This document shows positions 35,801 to 41,000 of a DNA stretch of 64,000 nt, piece by piece. Where the stretch lies: NCBI GenBank assembly GCA_037576195.1, contig CM075102.1, positions 30,128,745-30,192,744 on the forward strand, given 5' to 3'. The position numbers and the translations under genes are program-made. Source of the stretch: Phytoseiulus persimilis (taxonomy: Eukaryota > Arthropoda > Arachnida > Mesostigmata > Phytoseiidae). Under the pieces are notes generated by a model that saw only the letters and a list, made by a program, of their open reading frames with translations, was not told where the DNA came from and ran no database searches. Each line of letters opens with the position of its first letter. Within the stretch, counting starts at the first letter, position 1.

Positions 35801-37503
35801 TCTCGTTGCTTGAGACGTTGAGTGATTCGTTCCTGAGCGGATCGCGGAAGCAGATTGCTGAGTGGTCAAAAGGTGATCCCGCAAACGGGTCCGGGGTGGT
35901 GTGAACTCGCGCAAGACTAGATCTCACAGCTTATCAGAAGGTGCAGTTAGTCGGAGTTAAATTTGCAAACGAAGCTGGCCGTGACAGCGGAGCCCCAACT
36001 TCGGAAAAGCAGCAGGCCCCCCACGACCGGTTCAGACTAGCCCATTTAGATTCGATTTTGAGAAAATACTCTCGACCGAACCAACTGTGAAATAATTCTC
36101 AGAGACCCTGAGCTGAGCTCAGAGCTTTTGGCGCAGCAGCCGCCGTCTGAACATTTTTCATCCGGCGCAGAGATTGGCCCTCATCGAACGGAGAGGACTG
36201 CAAGCGCACCCGCCGGCAGCCAGGAGGGGGCAGGGAACGAACGAAGGCGGTTATGGTGATGGCAAGCTACAACGACGCTGAAGACGGCGAGGCGAGGCCT
36301 GCCAGCCAGCCTGCCTGCCTAACTCCTCGAGTAGAGAACGAACGTCGGGCCGCGCGTACCTGGGAGGTAATTTGCCTTCCGGTGTCTTGGATTCGAGAGG
36401 CCGTGCGGCTGCCGGTAAAGGATAGATGAAGCGCAGCGTTTGTCACGCGATGCGACCTCGGTATGCCGATGTCACTTCGGTGCGGCTTCCGTCAAGCGAG
36501 CCGAGCATCCAAGCAACGGCTTCGACGGAAGCTGGATACTGTTGATCGAGAGCGCAGGCAAGCGAGCGATGCTCTACAACACAACAACGAGCATGATCAA
36601 AGTTCCTACCTGCCTCCATTCAATGGAACGCGCTCTTCGTGCGAGCTCGCGGCGATGCATTCCACTCGGATCCTCAACGTGCACGCCGCTTGGGTATGAG
36701 GCATGCGAATGGAGTAACAAACGGAGCCCCGGTCGGAAAACTTATGAAAATCGGAGCGTGGACTGTTGAGCGAACGCGATGGAGGAGGGAACCGCAGTAA
36801 CTGGAGAAATTCATGAGCGTCTGTTTGAGTACGTTTTCGCTCTATCCACAGACATGTACAAAGAAGCGGCGGCAAACCAGCACAAACAGGAAGCTGTTTC
36901 CTCAATAATGTCGGCTGCAGCTGAGAGCGACATCTGCTCGTCTACGTACGAAGACGACTCCATTATTATAGGAGATGCCTGTCCACAGAGGTGAGAAATC
37001 CGCGAAGGAACTCGAGACTCACTTCTCAACCTCCCCCCCTCCCCCTTCGATCGAAGAGGATAATACACAACCATACGGTCACAGCCCTCCAGCGGTGGTT
37101 CTCTCGAAGCAAGGACTATCGAGGGAAACCACTATTTATTTCCACCTGAAATTCCCCGATGCTGCCGAGGAATCTACGTGATAGGGATCCTGGGGCTTAT
37201 TCTGGTGTTCCAGAGTTTTCGTTCTTCTTCATTTGAGTGATTCTACCGGCTGGCCCCGGACACTGATTCTGTTTTTGCTCCCCTGGTTAAATTCACACCT
37301 TTCACGAGATGAAGCGATACAGCATGGTGACTATGCTATGAAAACAATCGTGAAGCGTTCATCACATGCTGAGCTCATCATCACTTCTTAATTTAAGATA
37401 CAATTTCAACAACGGGACACTGAAGGCGCAGCAGCCCGCGGGATCACAGAGCCCTTACGCCCAGCCGAGGCCGATTACGGACAAGTGGTCGGTGAAACTA
37501 TGA
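2558..37503 (+). CDS. Dscam: Dscam homologue, 3' part of gene (20 exons, Ig4 to stop)
   Basis: Type I membrane cell-adhesion and axon-guidance receptor of the immunoglobulin superfamily; homophilic binding by the ectodomain signals through the cytoplasmic tail. Twenty exons (listed separately) join in one frame: phases at the 19 junctions are 1,0,1,1,1,1,1,2,1,1,0,1,1,0,0,1,0,1,2 and every acceptor phase matches its donor. The product seen is 1230 residues: Ig4 1-90, Ig5 91-190, Ig6 191-279, Ig7 280-377, Ig8 378-475, Ig9 476-567, FN3-1 568-671, FN3-2 672-778, FN3-5-like 779-872, FN3-6 873-982, transmembrane 990-1013, tail 1014-1230. Each domain was matched by eye to the same-numbered domain of human DSCAM, whose sequence I know. 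FN3-3, FN3-4 and Ig10 are missing. The 5' exons (signal peptide, Ig1-3) are outside the window. Boundaries are read from sequence; the name rests on family resemblance. Whether this is the canonical orthologue or one of several paralogues cannot be decided here. Confidence 0.93.
2828..3827 (+). other. Intron Ig4-Ig5, 1000 bp
   Basis: Non-coding between two phase-1 splice sites. I see no repeat, RNA gene or additional Ig exon in it. Confidence 0.85.
3828..4075 (+). CDS. Dscam: Dscam exon: Ig5, N-terminal four fifths
   Basis: Acceptor CTTCGCAG, donor GTAGGT, phases 1/0. Encodes EIHPTIREKF through GGDYTCM. The Ig core is intact: Cys in LKCQATG, Trp in LSWLLDGNPLP, Tyr-x-Cys in DYTCM. A sequon VNITS lies before the F strand. 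The exon ends exactly after the F-strand Cys-Met; the G strand comes from the next exon. Confidence 0.92.
4272..4431 (+). CDS. Dscam: Dscam exon: Ig5 G strand and Ig6 N-terminal half
   Basis: Acceptor CCCCCCAG, donor GTATTG, phases 0/1. Begins ATNDVGTAMHTQRINVEG, closing Ig5, then DPYIRPMKDMTVVAGKEL, very close to the human Ig6 start (SIRPMKNITAIAGRD). The B-strand Cys is present in IKCPAAG. The C strand reads SMFIKK and continues as DNRLI in the next exon; the tryptophan expected about 11-12 residues after the Cys is an isoleucine and the loop is one residue short. See findings. Confidence 0.9.
4432..5939 (+). other. Intron within Ig6, 1508 bp
   Basis: Splits Ig6 after the C strand at phase 1. 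I looked for an alternative N-terminal Ig6 half-exon with a normal tryptophan and found none. Open frames of 60-140 codons here show no Ig features. Confidence 0.8.
5940..6101 (+). CDS. Dscam: Dscam exon: Ig6 C-terminal half
   Basis: Acceptor CCACTTACAG, donor GTGAGT, phases 1/1. Encodes DNRLISREPRYG to SVMITVV. The F strand is canonical: RKDDAGVYTCIAKG. A sequon KNATRS sits in the F-G loop. Together with the previous exon it makes an 88-residue Ig6. Confidence 0.9.
6102..6666 (+). other. Intron Ig6-Ig7, 565 bp
   Basis: Contains a run of ten C at 6216-6225. In insect Dscam1 this position precedes the variable Ig7 array; no second Ig7-like exon is visible here. Confidence 0.85.
6667..6960 (+). 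CDS. Dscam: Dscam exon: complete Ig7 domain
   Basis: Acceptor CCTTACAG, donor GTAAGA, phases 1/1. A single exon holds all of Ig7, as in the exon-9 class of insect Dscam1. Starts APQISPIVFSDKIHEG, has Cys in MASCNIIDGD, Trp in VSWWKNGQPL, and the F strand TGNYTCVANNNAAV, nearly the human NGNYTCIARNEAAAV. Sequons at KNVTRS, GNYTC and SNFTAM. Only one copy is present. Confidence 0.95.
6961..7363 (+). other. Intron Ig7-Ig8, 403 bp
   Basis: No exon or repeat seen. A second possible acceptor (CACACAG, exon from 7345) would add DNAPVA in frame ahead of the Ig8 start; I preferred CTGTTGCAG because APPRW is the usual Ig8 opening. Confidence 0.8.
7364..7483 (+). CDS. Dscam: Dscam exon: Ig8 N-terminal part
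   Basis: Acceptor CTGTTGCAG, donor GTAAGT, phases 1/1. Encodes APPRWKIAPRDM to WKYAK. B-strand Cys in FDCQAEGEPEP and C-strand Trp in VVRWKYAK are in place, matching human PPKFVVQPRD and IVWKFSKG. The domain is interrupted just after the C strand by the largest intron of the window. Confidence 0.92.
9963..10060. repeat. Degenerate two-copy direct repeat, period about 49 bp
   Basis: Copies start TCACACGGGTCGCGTG (9963) and TCACACGAGGGTGTA (10012); both continue into ATTCCAGCAGTC / ATCCAGTAGTC and end in a GATACTGG / AATATTG block. A partial earlier copy (GGGTCAAATATTA) lies near 9932. Low similarity, no known family. Confidence 0.5.
12745..12780. repeat. TTTG/TG-rich microsatellite
   Basis: Interrupted (TTTG)n followed by TG-rich sequence inside the Ig8 intron. 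Direct reading; no function inferred. Confidence 0.7.
13467..13637 (+). CDS. Dscam: Dscam exon: Ig8 C-terminal part
   Basis: Acceptor CTCCTTTTCAG, donor GTGAGT, phases 1/1. Encodes DEASDFHGIV to VDLVVH. The block VLENGSLNIISVQTDDKG followed by RYLCEAANGVG corresponds to human LSNGSLLIKHVVEED and YYLCKVSNDVG, so the reading frame and domain number are secure. Confidence 0.93.
13638..16801 (+). other. Intron Ig8-Ig9, 3164 bp
   Basis: No Dscam exon seen. The opposite strand carries a 282-codon open frame (15936-16784) that I cannot assign. Confidence 0.75.
15936..16784 (-). CDS. Anonymous antisense ORF in Dscam intron (doubtful)
   Basis: Longest open frame on the - strand of the window (282 codons from ATG). 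The product is rich in Arg, Ser and Cys, with no signal peptide, transmembrane helix, repeat or family motif I recognise. It lies wholly in the Ig8-Ig9 intron, opposite to Dscam. The local DNA is rich in CGA/TCG, which lowers stop frequency on both strands, so chance is a real explanation. It could also be a nested single-exon gene. I favour chance. Confidence 0.15.
   Translation of the reverse strand: MLMKCYASQIRIGALVEPISNGFSRVSNFDALDGRKKISSDLIHTFPRVMRPSCDYRITGRLFSQPGGQDGSVEASSAIFLDRFEMIASASRVKYYNRRAHCCACSTKECRGVHSSCDLGEERKRMKYPRRRRVSKRANKRPSAVLIRVKPLSRQRYRYRDRSRQCILNGQHHEPRLRNDDRVSLRRRCFVSSFVIDATSETVVIRKLFSPLDFPSQATDCTRTCIRTESMRAQRSDVRAVIFGGLFPTSLNKCTGPRPISRESREMSKFLPRSGFLVSLLV
16802..16946 (+). 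CDS. Dscam: Dscam exon: Ig9 N-terminal half
   Basis: Acceptor TTCCATTTCAG, donor GTGAGC, phases 1/2. Encodes GPHITGLAKSMHVRSGSE to LPLHDE. Cys in LPCTVSGDEPL and Trp in IIWSKDG fit Ig9 (human MSCTAHGEKPI, VRWEKED). The terminal AG is completed to an Arg codon by the next exon. Confidence 0.9.
16947..17751 (+). other. Intron within Ig9, 805 bp
   Basis: Phase-2 intron, the only one of this phase in the ectodomain. Nothing else recognised. Confidence 0.85.
17752..18032 (+). CDS. Dscam: Dscam exon: Ig9 C-terminal half and FN3-1 N-terminal half
   Basis: Acceptor TTCACCCGCAG, donor GTAAGT, phases 2/1. First part YIINEEKSFYG to GLRLIVQG ends Ig9, with Phe-x-Cys (ATFSCTASNPYGK) as in human Ig9 (FFSCHAINSYGE). 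Second part starts FN3-1 at VPDPPDDIVFSDI, with the FN3 B-strand Trp in VVAKWNIPY and Tyr in SSYTLSYHP. This Ig-FN3 linkage without an intron is typical of the family. Confidence 0.94.
18033..19916 (+). other. Intron within FN3-1, 1884 bp
   Basis: Contains a run of eleven G at 19795-19805 and GC-rich sequence around 19500-19700. No exon seen. Confidence 0.8.
19917..20078 (+). CDS. Dscam: Dscam exon: FN3-1 C-terminal half
   Basis: Acceptor CGTTCCAG, donor GTGAGC, phases 1/1. Encodes EPEATRVVTVPG to HVKTKMD, with the FN3 E-F signature LQELIPATQYQFIMKASN, then the end of the domain. An alternative AG two bases downstream would break the frame, which decides the start. Confidence 0.92.
20186..20256 (+). 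CDS. Dscam: Dscam exon: FN3-2 N-terminal part (short exon)
   Basis: Acceptor CGTTCTCAG, donor GTAAGT, phases 1/0. Only 71 bp: APKTPPSHITASAVDS then RTIRVTWR. It matches human [22 protein letters not shown] and ends right after the B-strand Trp. The 107-bp intron before it (20079-20185) is the shortest in the gene. Confidence 0.9.
20257..24087 (+). other. Intron within FN3-2, 3831 bp
   Basis: Holds a run of 13 C at 21363-21375, a CTG/CCG trinucleotide stretch near 22595-22620 and a 216-codon + strand open frame (22732-23382) without recognisable domains. No FN3-3, FN3-4 or Ig10 exon is hidden here. Confidence 0.75.
24088..24340 (+). CDS. Dscam: Dscam exon: FN3-2 C-terminal part
   Basis: Acceptor TCTTTCAG, donor GTTAGT, phases 0/1. 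Encodes KPAERARNSHLSGYYVGYKE to VKTYEY. The motifs GYYVGYK, YTITGLKKNTKYSIVVQAFN and GSGPSSNEL match human FN3-2 (GYQIGYRE, LNKFTQYGLVVQACN, GTGPSSQE) closely. Reading past the donor meets a stop at once, which fixes the exon end. Confidence 0.94.
24341..25416 (+). other. Intron FN3-2 to FN3-5, 1076 bp, site of the missing block
   Basis: Phase 1 on both sides. In the canonical gene FN3-3, FN3-4 and Ig10 (about 290 residues) lie between these two exons. I read all three + strand frames for FN3 or Ig signatures and saw none, nor degraded remnants. Confidence 0.8.
25417..25698 (+). CDS. Dscam: Dscam exon: FN3-5-like domain, single exon
   Basis: Acceptor CGTTTGCAG, donor GTGGGT, phases 1/1. Starts DPPPSPPLKIIATTSSSIHV, compare human PPDQPRLTVSKTTSSSITL. 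Trp in VRWEQD, Tyr in TGYLLHYKH, and GLLCGTSYQIFLTAFNDIG corresponds to human NLKCGTWYKFTLTAQNGVG. The Cys-Gly-Thr triplet is specific to FN3-5, so this is not FN3-3. Confidence 0.94.
25699..28281 (+). other. Intron FN3-5 to FN3-6, 2583 bp
   Basis: The frame stays open for 55 codons past the donor, to a stop at 25863-25865. A purine-rich stretch lies at about 25850-26110. No exon recognised. Confidence 0.75.
28282..28457 (+). CDS. Dscam: Dscam exon: FN3-6 N-terminal part
   Basis: Acceptor CCCATCCTCAG, donor GTAAGC, phases 1/0. Encodes APIAPLSEAFISS to IKEKQ. The core TLNMATWGDGGCPIRHF is almost the human RLNLIGWNDGGCPITSF, the hallmark of Dscam FN3-6. Confidence 0.95.
28458..31486 (+). other. 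Intron within FN3-6, 3029 bp
   Basis: Contains a 123-codon - strand open frame (28850-29221) of ordinary composition, a run of 11 C at 29971-29981 and nothing else I can name. Confidence 0.75.
31487..31639 (+). CDS. Dscam: Dscam exon: FN3-6 C-terminal part and juxtamembrane
   Basis: Acceptor GTCTTCGCAG, donor GTTTGT, phases 0/0. Encodes VLAVGDLQPSSWYELHVTAH, then NEAGYTEKYYPFSTLTPNG and ATIPPPLAGTRQ. Human has DLQEATWYELQMRV and FATLNYDGSTIPPL at the same place, so the linker to the membrane is conserved. Confidence 0.94.
31758..31896 (+). CDS. Dscam: Dscam exon: transmembrane helix
   Basis: Acceptor GGATTCCAG, donor GTAAGT, phases 0/1. After VSMLRDP come 24 uncharged residues rich in Val, Leu, Ile and Ala (residues 990-1013), followed by the stop-transfer MRNRRCQPR. 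Only one transmembrane exon is present; insect Dscam1 has two mutually exclusive ones. Confidence 0.92.
31897..33474 (+). other. Intron TM to tail, 1578 bp
   Basis: Contains an impure TTG/TTA/TCG trinucleotide run at about 33055-33100. No alternative transmembrane exon seen. Confidence 0.8.
33055..33100. repeat. TTG/TTA/TCG trinucleotide repeat
   Basis: Trinucleotide array with changing third and second bases (TTG, TTA x4, TTG, TCG x3) in an intron. Confidence 0.7.
33475..33695 (+). CDS. Dscam: Dscam exon: cytoplasmic tail 1
   Basis: Acceptor CGCTTTCAG, donor GTGAGT, phases 1/0. Encodes QSRDDLSLNTYG to EVPHRIR (Cys codon split before it). Tyrosines that could bind SH2 adaptors: IMYNNDH (pYxN type), TLYCPY, TYEVPH (pYxxP type). 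The tail is less conserved than the ectodomain, so the call rests on phase match on both sides and on splice sites. Confidence 0.85.
33696..34486 (+). other. Intron in tail, 791 bp
   Basis: Phase 0. No feature seen besides a CCTG-rich stretch near 34160-34200. Confidence 0.8.
34487..34628 (+). CDS. Dscam: Dscam exon: cytoplasmic tail 2
   Basis: Acceptor GAATTCCAG, donor GTGAGT, phases 0/1. Encodes AVQQGYCNGVSSSATLERP through SFDQDLFEEDLE. GYCNG is another pYxN motif. Ser/Arg-rich and then acidic. No strong homologue in memory; accepted because both splice phases fit their neighbours and the exon has good sites. Confidence 0.8.
34629..36851 (+). other. Intron in tail, 2223 bp
   Basis: A short proline-rich stretch at 35078-35128 (PPEPIPPVVNDVSQAS, then stop) could be an alternative terminal exon but its acceptor is poor. 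Nothing else recognised. Confidence 0.7.
36852..36990 (+). CDS. Dscam: Dscam exon: cytoplasmic tail 3 with STYE motif
   Basis: Acceptor CTATCCACAG, donor GTGAGA, phases 1/2. Encodes HMYKEAAANQHKQEAV then SIMSAAAESDICSSTYEDDS. The last segment aligns with human [20 protein letters not shown], one of the best-conserved tail motifs of DSCAM, which supports the whole tail assembly. Confidence 0.88.
36991..37397 (+). other. Last intron, 407 bp
   Basis: Phase 2; ends in CTTCTTAATTTAAG, a weaker acceptor than the others. Confidence 0.75.
37398..37503 (+). CDS. Dscam: Dscam exon: last coding exon and stop
   Basis: Acceptor AATTTAAG, phase 2; 34 residues plus TGA at 37501-37503. Encodes YNFNNGTLKAQQPAGSQSP and YAQPRPITDKWSVKL. 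The C-terminus Val-Lys-Leu fits a class II PDZ ligand (hydrophobic-x-hydrophobic); human DSCAM also ends in a PDZ ligand. A further GT (GCAAG|GTTTGT at 37511) follows the stop and would matter only in the UTR. Confidence 0.78.
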
Positions 37504-38030
37504 GAGCAAGGTTTGTATCTCCATGGCAAACAATGCGACTGAGCTCCCAGCCCCGCCCGACTGCGAGACCGCCATCGGGTCTTGCGAAGTCCGGAAGTCT
37601 ACGTTGTCCGGGAAACGTTGAGATGGGGTGCTAGGAGTCGACAGCAGCGAAGCATTCGAGCCCCGCGATTCGTCTGAAATCCGCGTTTAATCTCCTTGCA
37701 GATAACGAGGACGACGGTAGCAGTGTGTACTGGATCGGCACCAGCGAAGAAAACTCGTGAGCAGACGGACTCAGCCAGCCTCGCGTTCCTGTCCGTGTCG
37801 ATCGTCCGTCGGCGCCTGATATACCGAGTGGCAGGGTAACCGACCCGTCGTTGGCAACGGCTGCTCGCCTGATGCCGAGGCTCGTCGAAGCTGAAGATTC
37901 GACAGAATTCCATTCAGTCCGCCACGAGACACACACGAGCGCCACCGTCGCTCTCTCCTGACTTGCTGCAGTGCCTTATACGGCTGGGCGGTTAATTTGT
38001 TTGTAATTAAAGAGAGGCTTTATTGAGGAA
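37504..38030 (+). other. Probable Dscam 3' UTR
   Basis: Non-coding sequence from the stop to just past the first polyadenylation-like signal. Extent is inferred; longer 3' UTRs are common in neuronal genes. Confidence 0.45.
38006..38011 (+). promoter_or_regulatory. Candidate polyadenylation signal ATTAAA
   Basis: ATTAAA about 500 bp after the Dscam stop, followed within 40 bp by G/T-rich sequence (GGCTTGTGGGGTCGG). I saw no AATAAA before it downstream of the stop. Another AATAAA lies at 39998. Confidence 0.45.
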
Positions 38031-41000
38031 CTGAGGGAGAGGCTTGTGGGGTCGGTTTTCCGACGAGCATTCACACACGCACTCTAGCGAGCCAACCACG
38101 ACGATGACGAGACCACAGAGGACACACAAGAGCAAAAAAAGGCAAAGATACGACGACGGAGGCTCCGAAGGCTCAATGTGTACATAGCCCGTCGTTCGTT
38201 CATTGTACGGAAGACGGTGCTTCTGCGACAGTGCTTCGGCAACGTTACTGCCCGGAAACCCTACCTGCCCTAGTCTAGCGGATGAATTATCGTTAGCGAA
38301 TGTAAAACTGGATGAGAGAAACTCCTAGAAGTGTTAAAAGTTCGTCAAAACGAGTATCTGTCCGCCCAGGAACGATCCGCGAGTCAGCCACAATCTCGAT
38401 CCTGAGCGAGCCGCGGAATCGTCGTAGAAGGAAACTTGCTACGGCTTTCGCTGTCCCGCTGTTGCTGAGGAACGGTTTTTGTCCGCGCCGCCGATCGTGG
38501 GCGCGACTTGTACAGGTCCCTTCGAGGACACTTAGGTTTCTTGTCTTGAGAGTAATCCTGATTCGACGCAAACAGGTTGTAAGTCTCGGTGCCAAACATG
38601 TTGTACAGATTCGATACAGTCGACACAAAAGCTACAAGAACGACGACACTTACTTACACACTTTTTGAAGCATCGGAGATCAAGTTTTTGAACGGAGATT
38701 TGATGCTTTGAACGCTGAACGGAAGAGAGACTTCATCGGAGGTACGTCCTGTGATGGTGAACGAACCAGGTCAAGTCCTTTTCTTCCAACGAGCACGAAT
38801 CGTCATTTACGGATAGCTGTTTGACCTGACGGATACCTGTTTTCACATCCGGGAACTCAGTGCCGTTTCATTTATCCAGCATCAAAATCAGAAATGAGCT
38901 CCTCATGAACACAATCTCGGCGTTCATTTGTTCGGTCTTGTCGATCAGTCAGTACCAGCAACAGGATTCCCTCTTCAGCAGCCTTCATTGTTGAGTTGTT
39001 CTCACCACCCTTTTACACACATACGGAGAGTTCCGATCTAACACCACACCTCAGATTGCTCCAATACCAGTATCATCAAGCATTAAGAGAAATACGAGAG
39101 CCAAACTGTGAAAATAACCTGTATGATAACTCTGTGATATAGAAACAAACATTGTACACACCTGAGCAACCAAGTATCCTGTTCACGGTTCACATAATAT
39201 ACAAGCAAGCGAACGAACAGAACGACGGGGGCGTCGTTGGGCAGGTGGGATCCATGGGATTCGAGACTTGCCCGCCGGCCGGAAATAGCTTCACACATCC
39301 GGAAAATCAAGAACAGACGAATTCGTTCCAACCATATTCCAAATTGCGAACCGACTCATGTGAAGATGAAGTGCAAGAGCTTTTCGGTTGGAAAATCTGC
39401 ATCTTTCGAGAGAGACGCGATATGTTGTAAACATTACCCATGTAGTGCCGCGATAGCCAACGACAGACAGTTCGTGGACGGAACAAAGTCCGTGGTAGAT
39501 TTTGCTTCCGATCGCTACGCTGGTTCGCTGAGGAATCAGAGTTCTGTGGGAGAGTGTGGAGTGGTTACGAAACTGTAAGTCGCTCTTTCGGCGATGGTTC
39601 TTCCTAATCACGTTGTTTGTTGGTTATTTCCAGAAAAAAAAAAATTGAGTATCTTTCAAGAAAGCAAAAACAGAGAAGGATGATTTCAGTGCAAAATCGC
39701 TTGTATGATGGACGAATGATGAATATATCGTAACCCAAGATGAATCGCGAAATTCGAGTTGAATACTTGAGCCCACGACAGTTTTGATCTGCCGTGGGGA
39801 CGCATATTTCGATAGGGGAGCCTGACCTCGGATAAAATAATATCCTTGAGCAATGAGACGGTCCGAATGGAATAACGAGAGTTGTATGAACCTGTATGAC
39901 GATCGAGATTTCGATCCCCCTCGCCGAAACTTACATCAATATGGATGGTAACGATGACGTCGGAAGAGAGGACAAGGATAAATATATTAAAGATGATAAT
40001 AAAGATTTGTTTCTGGATGAAAAAATTTATTTTGAAACCTGTTTTGCGGACCTGACTCTCTTCGCGGATCATGGGTGCCTGAGCAGTCGAATGAATTGAC
40101 TGAAATGGAACGAGGCCGCCCAAGAAGAGGAAAATCTATCGCAATCATGGGTTCCGTTCAAGATTGATTGGAAGAAAGATATACCTAAATCTGTCCTCGG
40201 TTCCCTAGAACGGCGAAGGGTTTCACCCAGAATCGGCTCCTCTCTGTAATCACCACTTGGAACCTGAAAGTGAATTGAAATCTCATTCAACTCGGTGCAC
40301 AGGGAAAACAGAAAGAGGCACTCGTATCGGAAGAACGGACCGGTTAGGAAGTGTATTGGCGGATATTCGCGTCGAATAACAATCCCAGACTAAGGGGAAC
40401 AAACGCTCTCGTCTTTGACTCTTGACGCAACGGCCCTGGAGAGGCGAGCGAACGAGCGGCTAAGGGGACGGGGAACTCGGGTCGAGAACGAGGAAGTAAA
40501 GCTATCGGAGGGAGGAAAACGGTAGAAAAACACAGTGAGAGCGAGAACGGGAAGCATCGTAGAGAATCAGCAGAGCGACCACCGAGCTAAGCAAGCAACG
40601 GACACGGAGAGAGGCTTAAGTAATTTGTTAAATGCAGAGAAGGAGCCTGTTTTTCTCCTTGCACAAGGCGCGCCATTCCCTGCTGTAGATCCTCGAAAAA
40701 GCTCCTCGTACGCTTCCATGCCTACAGAACGAGGAGCGAGAGTCAAAATGAGCCACACAGCGGACCAACGACTTGAATAACTCGGTTAGAAACACATCCG
40801 ACGGGGACGCGACGAAAGCGAGCGCACAAATAAACAAACAAACAAGGATAAGGGGAGAGCACAACAGCGAACCGGCCGACCGACCCAATGATAAATGCGC
40901 AACCCTGAAGTTTGCCGCCGGCTATCCTGTTCCTGTGCATGGCCGGCGATTCCTCTTTGCTTTACCCCATTTCTGTGTTCATGGCAAGCATCGCATCAGC

